NCBI RefSeq assembly: GCF_027587175.1
Contig: NZ_JAPCID010000012.1
Span: forward strand, 93,760 to 157,759
Length of the DNA: 64,000 nucleotides
Origin: Solirubrobacter deserti
Lineage (GTDB): Bacteria > Actinomycetota > Thermoleophilia > Solirubrobacterales > Solirubrobacteraceae
Direction of reading: 5' to 3'
This document shows, piece after piece, positions 1 to 6,826 of the stretch. The notes below the pieces were generated by a model. The model worked only from the letters and a program-made list of their open reading frames with translations, searched no databases and was not told the origin of the DNA. Made by a program: the position numbers and the translations under genes. Positions within the stretch are counted from its first letter, which is position 1. The number at the start of each line of letters is the position of its first letter.

Positions 1-467
1 CGGCCGACGCGGTGGACGACGGCGACGCCCCACAACCCGTGCTTGGAGGCCACCTCACCGGCGATCGCCTCGAGCTTGGAGATCGCCATCTCGGCGTAGG
101 CCTCATAGTCGAGCGCCGGGACGTCACGCGTGACGCCCTCGAACAGCACGACGGCGCCCGCGCGCGGGTCGCGCACCGCGGCGAGCACGACCGCCGGGTC
201 CAGCGTCTCCTCGGTGACGGCGACCAGCCGCACCGTGTCCGACGCGCCGCCGCTGACGGGCGGGATCAGCGCCACCTCGTGCGACGGCAGCACGGGCTCG
301 TCCACGCGCGCGTACTCGCGGTCGAGGGCGACGATGCACTGGCCCGGCTCGAGCCCCATCGCGGCGAGGACGTCGCCGGCGCGGGCGTCGTCGGGCAGCT
401 CGAGCTCGACGCGGTCGGCGCCCGCGCGCTCGCGCAGGCCGGCGAACAGACGCACGGAGATCTTCAC
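1..467 (-). CDS. moaX: MoaD-MoaE fusion, molybdopterin synthase (partial)
   Basis: Translation from the GTG at 467 is open to the window edge. Residues 1-80 are a MoaD ubiquitin-like domain (KISVRLFAGLRERAG at the start) ending in PPVSGG. A MoaE-like catalytic region follows at once, with VLFEGVTRDV and DYEAYAEMA. MoaD carries sulfur as a C-terminal thiocarboxylate and MoaE uses it to make molybdopterin, so in a fusion the internal Gly-Gly would need cleavage, as described for mycobacterial MoaX. It diverges from moaC across 43 bp, so one promoter region may serve both Moco transcripts. The MoaE end lies outside the window. Confidence 0.85.
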   Translation of the reverse strand, partial: MKISVRLFAGLRERAGADRVELELPDDARAGDVLAAMGLEPGQCIVALDREYARVDEPVLPSHEVALIPPVSGGASDTVRLVAVTEETLDPAVVLAAVRDPRAGAVVLFEGVTRDVPALDYEAYAEMAISKLEAIAGEVASKHGLWGVAVVHRVG

Positions 468-510
468 GCGCAGGATCCTACGCTCTGGCGGTAGCCACGT
501 TTTGACTACC

Positions 511-993
511 ATGGACGTCGTGGAGGCCTCGCTCACCCACCTCGACGCCGAGGGCAACGCCCGCATGGTCGACGTCAGCGGCAAGGCGCAGACGTCGCGC
601 TGGGCCCGCGCCCGCGCTGTCGTGCGCATGTCGCCGGAGACGGCCGCGCGTGTGCAGGCCGGGGACGCGCCGAAGGGCGACGTGCTGACGGTCGCCCGGC
701 TGGCCGCGATCCAGGCCGCCAAGCGCACCGACGAGCTGATCCCGCTCGCGCACTCGCTGCCGCTGAACTCCGTCGACACGGACATCACCGTGGACGTCGA
801 GGCCGGCACGGTCACGCTGGTCTGCGAGGCGCGCGTGGACGCCAAGACCGGCGTCGAGATGGAGGCCATGGTGGCGTGCTCGATCGGCGCGCTGGCCGTC
901 TATGACATGGTCAAGGGCATCGAGCACGGCGTCGTGGTCGAGCGCGTGGAGCTGCTCGACAAGACCGGCGGCAAGAAGGACTATCACCGGTGA
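511..993 (+). CDS. moaC: Cyclic pyranopterin monophosphate synthase MoaC
   Basis: 160-residue MoaC, the normal length. It converts the MoaA product 3',8-cyclo-7,8-dihydro-GTP into cyclic pyranopterin monophosphate in the cytoplasm. Family motifs seen are LIPLAHSLPLNSVD, VDAKTGVEMEAMVA and LLDKTGGKKDY. The ATG at 511 is chosen because upstream codons in the same frame are not MoaC-like and lie inside the divergent moaD-moaE gene. The stop overlaps the GTG start of moaA, suggesting translational coupling. Confidence 0.97.
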   Translation: MDVVEASLTHLDAEGNARMVDVSGKAQTSRWARARAVVRMSPETAARVQAGDAPKGDVLTVARLAAIQAAKRTDELIPLAHSLPLNSVDTDITVDVEAGTVTLVCEARVDAKTGVEMEAMVACSIGALAVYDMVKGIEHGVVVERVELLDKTGGKKDYHR

Positions 994-1982
994 GAGCCCA
1001 ACTGATCGACGGCCACAAGCGCAAGATCGGCGACGTCCGCATCTCGGTGACGGACCGCTGCAACTTCCGCTGCCAGTACTGCATGCCCGCCGAGGGTCTC
1101 CCCTGGCTGGACCGCGACGACCTGCTCAGCTACGAGGAGATCGCGCGCCTGGTGTCGCTGATGGCGAGCATGGGCGTGCACGACGTGCGCCTGACGGGCG
1201 GCGAGCCGCTCGCACGCCGGGAGCTGTGGCGCCTGGTGGAGCTGCTGAGCGCCGACGAGCACGTCCACGACCTCTCGCTCACGACCAACGGCTACCTGCT
1301 CGAGCGCCAGGTCGAGCAGCTGGTGAAGGCGGGCCTGCGCCGCGTGAACGTCTCGTTGGACGCGCTCGCCCCTGACCGCTTCTTCCAGCTCACCCGCCGC
1401 AACTCGCTGCAGAAGGTGCTGGACGGGCTCGCGGCGGCCGAGCGGCACCCCGAGCTGCGCCCGATCAAGGTCAACGTCGTCGCGCTCAAGGACTTCACCG
1501 AGGACGAGGTCGTGCGCTTCGCCGAGTTCGCGCGCAAGCACCCGTACGAGGTCCGCTTCATCGAGTTCATGCCGCTGGACGCCGACCGCACGTGGTCGCG
1601 CGACCGCGTGCTGCCCAACGCCGAGGTCCGGCGGCTGATCCACGCCGCGTACCCGCTCAAGGACATGGGCCGCGAGCGCCACGGCACGAGCCGCCGCTGG
1701 GAGTTCGCCGACGGCCAGGGCTCGATCGGCTTCATCTCCCCCGTGAGCGAGCCGTTCTGCGGCGACTGCAACCGCATTCGCGTCACCGCCGAGGGCAAGC
1801 TGCGCACGTGCCTGTTCTCGATGACCGAGACCGACCTGCGCGGCCCGCTGCGCGCGGGCGCGTCCGACGACGAGCTGGAGACGATCATCCGCGACGCGGT
1901 GTGGGAGAAGGAGCTCAAGCACCACGTCAACGACGAGGGCTTCGTGCAGCCGGCCCGCACCATGTCGCAGATCGGCGGCTGA
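990..1982 (+). CDS. moaA: GTP 3',8-cyclase MoaA (radical SAM)
   Basis: 330-residue MoaA, the first enzyme of molybdenum cofactor synthesis. The N-terminal radical SAM cluster motif CNFRCQYC gives Cys24, Cys28 and Cys31. The second [4Fe-4S] site that binds GTP is Cys257, Cys260 and Cys274 in CGDCNRIRV...LRTC. The C terminus ends in Gly-Gly, needed for activity in characterised MoaA. The GTG start at 990 overlaps the moaC stop. Translation probably couples onward into moeA. Confidence 0.97.
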   Translation: MRAQLIDGHKRKIGDVRISVTDRCNFRCQYCMPAEGLPWLDRDDLLSYEEIARLVSLMASMGVHDVRLTGGEPLARRELWRLVELLSADEHVHDLSLTTNGYLLERQVEQLVKAGLRRVNVSLDALAPDRFFQLTRRNSLQKVLDGLAAAERHPELRPIKVNVVALKDFTEDEVVRFAEFARKHPYEVRFIEFMPLDADRTWSRDRVLPNAEVRRLIHAAYPLKDMGRERHGTSRRWEFADGQGSIGFISPVSEPFCGDCNRIRVTAEGKLRTCLFSMTETDLRGPLRAGASDDELETIIRDAVWEKELKHHVNDEGFVQPARTMSQIGG

Positions 1983-3172
1983 CCCTGAAGGACTTCGACG
2001 AGGCGCTCGCGCTGGTCCTCGAGGGGATCGAGCCGCTGGCGCCCGAGACCGTCCCGCTCCCCCGGGCGGAGGGGCGCGTGATCGCCGAGCCCGCGCGCGC
2101 CGCGATCGACCTGCCGCCGTTCGACCGCACCGCGATGGACGGCTACGCCGTGCGCGCGGCCGATGTCGCGCCCGGCGTGGCGCTGCAGGTGGTCGGCGAC
2201 CTGGCCGCGGGCGGCGAGACGCTGGTCATCGGCCCGCACACCGCGGCACGCATCTCGACGGGCGCGGCCATCCCGGAGGGCGCGGACAGCATCCTCAAGG
2301 TCGAGGACACCGAGGGCGGCGACGGCGTCGTCACGGCGACCGCGAGCGTGCGGGAGGGCCTGCACATCCGCCGCCGCGGCGAGGACGTGCACGCGGGCGA
2401 CGTGCTCGCCCGGCCCGGCGACGTGCTCACCGTCGCGCGCCTGTCCGCGCTCGCCAGCGCCGGCGTCGCCACCGTCTCCGTCCCGCGGGTGCCGAAGGTC
2501 AGCCTGATCGTCACCGGCGACGAGCTGCTGCCCCCGGGCGCGCCGCCCGAGCCGGGCAAGATCTACGAGTCCAACTCGCTGGTCGTGGCTTCGCTCGTGC
2601 GCGCGGTCGGTGCCGAGGTCGAGCAGCAGCCGCCCGTCCCCGATGACTTCGAGGCGACGAAGGCCGCCATCGAGCACGGCCTTGAGAGCGACATCCTGAT
2701 CGTGTCCGGCGGCGTGAGCGTCGGCCCGCACGACCACGTCAAGCCCGCGTTCGAGGCCTGCGGCGTGGACGAGGTCTTCTGGCGGGTACGGATCAAGCCC
2801 GGCAAGCCGCTGTGGTTCGGCCGCCGTGGCAGGACGCTCGTCTTCGGGCTGCCCGGCAACCCGCTGTCGGCGATCGTCGGCACGGCCATGTTCGTCCTCC
2901 CCGCGCTGCGCTCACTGCGCGGCGAGCCGAACGTCCAGCCGCGGCTCGTCAAGGGCCGGCTCGGTGAGCCCGCCGGTCCGTCCGACAACCGCACGACGTT
3001 CCTCATCTCCAAGCTCGTGGAGGACGAGGACGGCACGCTGGTCGCGTGGCCGACCGAGCGCCAGGGCTCGCACATGACGGGCGCGCTGGGCGAGAGCGAC
3101 GGGTTCGCGATCGCCCCCCACGGCTCCGGCTCGCTCCCCGCGGGCGCCGAAGTCCAGCTGCTGCGGCTCTAA
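1979..3172 (+). CDS. moeA: Molybdopterin molybdenumtransferase MoeA
   Basis: About 397 residues. MoeA inserts molybdate into adenylylated molybdopterin. Motifs present are FDRTAMDGYAV, ISTGAAIPEGADSI, the MPT-binding region VTGDELLPPG...GKIYESNS, GGVSVGPHDHVK and GLPGNPLSA, with the usual beta-barrel C-terminal domain. The frame has no ATG, GTG or TTG near the moaA stop. The best fit is CTG at 1979, which makes a CTGA overlap with the moaA stop and puts LKDFDEAL at residue 3. The nearest in-frame GTG is at 1899, inside moaA, and would add junk. Identity is firm, start is not. Confidence 0.93.
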   Translation: MTLKDFDEALALVLEGIEPLAPETVPLPRAEGRVIAEPARAAIDLPPFDRTAMDGYAVRAADVAPGVALQVVGDLAAGGETLVIGPHTAARISTGAAIPEGADSILKVEDTEGGDGVVTATASVREGLHIRRRGEDVHAGDVLARPGDVLTVARLSALASAGVATVSVPRVPKVSLIVTGDELLPPGAPPEPGKIYESNSLVVASLVRAVGAEVEQQPPVPDDFEATKAAIEHGLESDILIVSGGVSVGPHDHVKPAFEACGVDEVFWRVRIKPGKPLWFGRRGRTLVFGLPGNPLSAIVGTAMFVLPALRSLRGEPNVQPRLVKGRLGEPAGPSDNRTTFLISKLVEDEDGTLVAWPTERQGSHMTGALGESDGFAIAPHGSGSLPAGAEVQLLRL

Positions 3173-3286
3173 GAGCCCGCCGAACTCTTAGTCCGTCACA
3201 TCCGCCGCCGCGCGCGGTTTCACGTACGCACACCGGGGCCCCGGGCGTGTCAAGTCCGACACACGAACCTCAGGAGCTACGTCCTC

Positions 3287-4084
3287 ATGAGCATGAAGAA
3301 GACCCTCACCGCGTGCGCGGTGGTCGGCGCCGCCGCGCTCGCCGCGAGCCCGGCGGGCGCCGCCGAGCCGCCGCGCATCCTCCCGCCGGACATCCCGTTC
3401 CCCGCCGACCAGATCGAGCATCGGGTCTCGCGCCACTGCCAGGAGGTCTCGGGGATCTACGCGCAGTTCGGCCGCAACGGCTGCCTCACCATCGACAGCT
3501 GGATCACGAGCGACCGCGACCATGAGGTCGCACGCGACGCGACCAGCGGTGAGCTGATCGCCGAGAACGCGACCGTGGACGGCACGGTCTTCTCCTGGAC
3601 GGCCAACCGCAACGTGCTGTTCGTCGTGCCCACCACGCCGAACCGGCCCAGCAACATCACGCGCGAGGCGCGGGCGGCGATGACGCGAGAGCTGATCCAG
3701 CGCGGGTGGTACCAGGTGAGCGGCGAGCAGGTCCGTGACGGCCGCGCCCTGCTCGTCCTCACCGAGACCGCGCAGTCGCCGGCCGACTCGGGCAACACGA
3801 CGCTGCTCGTGGACAAGGCGAGCTACGAGACGGTCGAGATGACCTTCGTCTCCCGCGACGGCAAGCAGAAGTTCGTCGACACCCAGCTGTCCGTCGAGCA
3901 GCTGCCCCGCAACGCGGCCAACAGCAAGCTGCTCAACATGGGCGATCACCCGACCGCGACGGTCCGCCAGGTCGAGGGCGACGACGACGTGATCGCGTCC
4001 GCCGCTCGCAAGGTCGGCATCAAGGCCAAGACGCGCGCCAAGATCGCCCGCAAGGCCCGCGCCGGCAAGAAGGCCGGCCGGTAG
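3287..4084 (+). CDS. Secreted protein of unknown function
   Basis: 265 residues with a clear signal peptide (KKT, then a hydrophobic run to about residue 24, cleavage near AGAAEPP). The mature part has two cysteines (HCQEV, NGCLT) that could pair, an alternating beta-rich pattern and a Lys/Arg/Ala-rich tail (KAKTRAKIARKARAGKK). The beta pattern loosely recalls LolA/RseB-like lipoprotein-binding folds, but I see no diagnostic motif. An AGGAG lies upstream of the ATG. The next gene starts immediately after the stop, so it is likely co-transcribed with the secreted SH3-like protein and the sigma factor. Confidence 0.75.
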   Translation: MSMKKTLTACAVVGAAALAASPAGAAEPPRILPPDIPFPADQIEHRVSRHCQEVSGIYAQFGRNGCLTIDSWITSDRDHEVARDATSGELIAENATVDGTVFSWTANRNVLFVVPTTPNRPSNITREARAAMTRELIQRGWYQVSGEQVRDGRALLVLTETAQSPADSGNTTLLVDKASYETVEMTFVSRDGKQKFVDTQLSVEQLPRNAANSKLLNMGDHPTATVRQVEGDDDVIASAARKVGIKAKTRAKIARKARAGKKAGR

Positions 4085-4387
4085 ATGACGACCCTGCGGA
4101 GGCCGGCCACGCGCCGGCCTCTCGCTGTGGCGGGCCTGACGGCCCTCGTGCTCGCCGCCGGTGCGATCACCGCGCCGGCGGCGTCCGCCGGATCCACCGA
4201 CCGCGTGTGCGCGCCGCGGGCGAACCTGTACGAGAGCCCGGGCGGGCTGCAGATCGGCGTGATCGCCGAAGGACGGACGGTGATCATCCTGCGGCGCGCC
4301 GCGTCCGGGCGCTGGGTGCGGGTGCGCACGAACATCGGCGCGCGCGGCTGGGTGAAGTCCCGGTTGCTGTGCGACGAGGGCGCGTGA
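4085..4387 (+). CDS. Secreted small SH3-like (SH3b) protein
   Basis: 100 residues. Arg-rich N terminus and hydrophobic run (AVAGLTALVLAAGAITAP) form a signal peptide with cleavage near ASAG. The mature 65 residues are an SH3b-like barrel: VCAPRANLYESPGG, then GRTVIILR, then ARGWVKSRLLC. The two flanking cysteines could form a disulfide. The same fold, with the same Cys spacing and the GARGW motif, ends the sigma factor encoded by the next gene, which suggests a duplication. The ATG directly follows the upstream stop codon with no gap. Confidence 0.8.
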   Translation: MTTLRRPATRRPLAVAGLTALVLAAGAITAPAASAGSTDRVCAPRANLYESPGGLQIGVIAEGRTVIILRRAASGRWVRVRTNIGARGWVKSRLLCDEGA

Positions 4388-5761
4388 GTGGCCGTCGTCA
4401 CGCGCATGTCCGACCAGCAGCTGCTCGCGCGCTATCGCGCCGGCGACGACGAGGCGCTCGCCATCGCGCTGCGGCGCTATCAGCCGCGCCTGCTGCGCTT
4501 CGCGCGCCGCATCCTCGGCGATCGCTCGCCGAACGCCGAGGACGTGGTGCAGGAGGCGCTCCTGCGCACGCACCTCGTGCTGCGGCGCGGCGACCGCGCG
4601 CTCGACCTCGGCCCGTGGCTGTTCAAGCTCGTCCGCAACTGCGCGCTCGACGAGCTCGCCCGCGTGCGAGCGGAGCTGACGCCGCTCGACGACGCGCCCG
4701 AACCCGCAGCGGCCGGCGCCGACCCCGCGGACGTCTCCCTCGCGCGCGGGCACGTGCGCGACACGCTGTCAGACGTCGCGGCGCTCCCGGACCTGCAGCG
4801 TCACGCGCTGCTGCGCCGCGAGCTGGAAGGCGCGCCGCACGTGGAGATCGCCGCGGAGCTGGGGATCAGCGAGGCGGCCTCGCGCGTGCTCGTGCTGCGG
4901 GCGCGGAGCAACCTCGTCAAGGCCCGCGCGGGCCGCAACGCCCGCTGCGACGACATCCGCGAGCAGGTGCTGCTCGCCGAGGACGCGCGCCGGCGCGCCA
5001 CCGCGCACGTCTACCGCCACCTCGCCGCGTGCGCGCCGTGCCGGGAGTTCCGGAGCGAGCTGCGCCGCCGCCGCGCCGACCTGCGGGTGCTGGTCCCCGG
5101 GCCGGTGCTGCTCGGCGTGCTGCTGAGTGCGGCGGTGCCGGCGGGCTCCTCGAAGCTGATCACGGCCGGCGCGATGAGCGTCGCGGTGGCCGGCGGCGCG
5201 CTCGGCATCGACCGCCTCGCCGGGCCCGGCTCCCCCGCGCCCGTCACGGTCCGCAGCGCGGTCGTCCCCGGCGGCGTGCTGCCGCTCGGCAGCGCGGTCC
5301 CGCAGGGCACCGCGGTCGTCACCCGCACGGTGGCCACGACCCCGGGCCTGCCGGTCGGCCGCTACCGCATCGCCTGTCCCCCGGGCCACCGCGTCGCGGG
5401 CCTGCAGCCGACGACGGCGAAGACCTCGCACGCATTCGCGCCCGAGACGATCGTCGGCGCGAGCACGGCCGCGGTCGTGCTGGTCGAGCCGACGCCGCAC
5501 CCGCTCACGATCGCCGTCGTCTGCAAGCGCCCGGGCGCCGACGGGTCGATCCTCGCTGCCCCGGTCACCGCGCCCGGCCGGCCGGCGGCCGTGTGCGTGG
5601 ACCGCGTCTACCTGCGCCGCCGCCCCGGCGGGCCGATCGTCGGCTCGCTCACCCGCGGGCAGCCCGTGACGATCCGCGCCACGCGGGACGGCTGGCGCCG
5701 GGTCACGGCGGATTCCGGCGCCCGCGGCTGGCTTCCGGCAGACCGGCTCTGCGCCCGGTAG
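4388..5761 (+). CDS. ECF sigma factor fused to zinc-finger, membrane segment and SH3-like domain
   Basis: 457 residues from GTG; an ATG at 4406 would also serve. Residues 10-95 are sigma region 2 (GDDEALAIALRRYQ, NAEDVVQEALLRTH). Residues 125-180 are region 4 with a helix-turn-helix (ELEGAPHVEIAAELGISEAA). Residues 207-218 carry an anti-sigma-type zinc finger ending in HLAACAPC. Hydrophobic stretches span about 234-251 and 257-274, followed by a Pro/Val-rich linker and a C-terminal SH3b domain (about 398-457) with flanking cysteines. This reads as a one-piece tethered sigma factor with a possible extracytoplasmic sensor. With two membrane passes the SH3b end would instead be cytoplasmic, so topology is unsettled. 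Confidence 0.85.
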   Translation: MAVVTRMSDQQLLARYRAGDDEALAIALRRYQPRLLRFARRILGDRSPNAEDVVQEALLRTHLVLRRGDRALDLGPWLFKLVRNCALDELARVRAELTPLDDAPEPAAAGADPADVSLARGHVRDTLSDVAALPDLQRHALLRRELEGAPHVEIAAELGISEAASRVLVLRARSNLVKARAGRNARCDDIREQVLLAEDARRRATAHVYRHLAACAPCREFRSELRRRRADLRVLVPGPVLLGVLLSAAVPAGSSKLITAGAMSVAVAGGALGIDRLAGPGSPAPVTVRSAVVPGGVLPLGSAVPQGTAVVTRTVATTPGLPVGRYRIACPPGHRVAGLQPTTAKTSHAFAPETIVGASTAAVVLVEPTPHPLTIAVVCKRPGADGSILAAPVTAPGRPAAVCVDRVYLRRRPGGPIVGSLTRGQPVTIRATRDGWRRVTADSGARGWLPADRLCAR

Positions 5762-5770
5762 GGTCGCGCC

Positions 5771-6267
5771 ATGGGACTGATGAACGACTGGCTGCGGAGC
5801 AAGCGGATGAAGGACCCGGTCCGCGGCAGCGCGCACGTCGTCGCCTGCAGCCGGTACCTGAGTCCCGCGGTGAAGTCGAACCTCGTCATGAACCTGATCG
5901 TCAGCGCCGAGGGCCTGCAGCCGACGCCGGTCGAGCACGAGTGCATGTGCCGCAGGACCAGTGGCCGCAGCAGGGCATGACGCTGCCGGTCACGCTCGAC
6001 CGGGCCGATCCGACGCGGCTGAAGGTCGAATGGGACGAGCTGCCGACGGCGCAGGAGCTCATCCAGCAGCGCACGGAGGCGATGCTGTCCGGCGGCCTGC
6101 CGGGCGTGACGATGGGCCAGCCGCTGGTGATCGACCTGCGCGGGCAGCCCGCGCAGAGCAACGGCGGCGACCAGGTCGACCGGCTGGAGCGGCTGGCCGC
6201 CCTGCACGCGTCGGGCGTGCTCACCGACGAGGAGCTCGCCGCCGCGAAGGCGAAGCTACTCGGCTAG
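5771..6267 (+). pseudogene. SHOCT-domain protein, single-base frameshift
   Basis: Two overlapping frames together make one protein of about 165 residues. The first runs from MGLMNDWLRSKRMKDPVRG to VEHECM. After position 5947 homology-like sequence continues one frame over as VPQDQWPQQGMTLPVTLDR. Restoring one G after CATG gives ECMVPQDQWP. The C terminus (LERLAALHASGVLTDEELAA) is a typical SHOCT short C-terminal domain, often found on oligomerising or membrane-linked proteins. Molecular function is unknown. Codon bias stays normal on both sides, so the lesion is either recent or a sequencing error. Its end overlaps the convergent MarR gene by 12 bp. Confidence 0.7.
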
Positions 6268-6723
6268 CTCGTAGCCGTCGGTGACGGGCCCGCACGCGAG
6301 TCCGTTGCCGAGCAGGACGTGCGCGTTGACGTCGCGCAGCACGGCGGCCTGCTCCTCGGTGAGGTAGCGGCTGAAGATCTCCTCGACCGCGGCGAAGTGC
6401 AGGGGCTTGGCCTCCTCGAGCACCGTGCGGCCCTGCTCCGTGATGCGGGCGAAGGTCGCGCGGCGGTCCTCCTTGGGGATCTCGCGCTCGACGAGCCCCG
6501 CTTCCTCCATGCGGGCGACCAGGCGGGTCGCGCCGCCGCGCGACAGGGTCAGCGAGTCGGCCAGGTCCCCCATGCGCACCGGACCCTTGTACAGCTGCGC
6601 GAGCACCTCGAACCACGCCGGCGCGAGCCCGGACTCGCGCTCCATGCGGTCGCCCACGAGCTCCAGCAGCCGGCTGCTGACCTGCAGCATCCCGTAGAAG
6701 GCGAGGTACTTCGGGTCATCCAT
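6256..6723 (-). CDS. MarR-family transcriptional regulator
   Basis: 155 residues from the ATG at 6723 (MDDPKYLAFYG). Winged-helix MarR fold: APAWFEVLAQLYKGPVRMGDLADSL, recognition helix TLSRGGATRLVARMEEAGLV, wing REIPKEDRRATFARIT. MarR dimers bind palindromic operators and usually release on binding a small ligand. It diverges from the MMPL exporter across a control region with two near-identical 26-bp boxes, so it probably represses the exporter and itself. Extending upstream to 6759 would run into those boxes, so the internal ATG is preferred. Confidence 0.92.
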   Translation of the reverse strand: MDDPKYLAFYGMLQVSSRLLELVGDRMERESGLAPAWFEVLAQLYKGPVRMGDLADSLTLSRGGATRLVARMEEAGLVEREIPKEDRRATFARITEQGRTVLEEAKPLHFAAVEEIFSRYLTEEQAAVLRDVNAHVLLGNGLACGPVTDGYELAE

Positions 6724-6740
6724 GAGCGAAGACTGTAGAG

Positions 6741-6804
6741 GCAACGGTTGACAAGTCAATCCTTGCGAGCTTTACTTCGCAACGGTTGCTATGTCAATGC
6801 TTGC
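6741..6804. promoter_or_regulatory. Divergent promoter pair with two MarR-type operator boxes
   Basis: Two 26-bp direct repeats at 6741-6766 and 6779-6804 differ at four positions and both begin GCAACGGTTG. Box 1 contains the palindrome TTGAC-AA-GTCAA. On the plus strand TTGACA (6748-6753) lies 17 nt from TTTACT (6771-6776), a good promoter for the exporter. On the minus strand TTGACA (6797-6792) lies 17 nt from TAAAGC (6774-6769), a promoter for marR. Each box therefore covers one -35 element. The boxes and promoters are seen; regulator binding is inferred. Confidence 0.75.
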
Positions 6805-6826
6805 TCCGGAAAGGGAGTTGACGACC

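Noticed and set aside
6791..6826. ATG at 6791 as exporter start
   Set aside because: It lies in operator box 2 and within a few bases of the predicted transcription start; the GTG at 6827 has a proper ribosome site.
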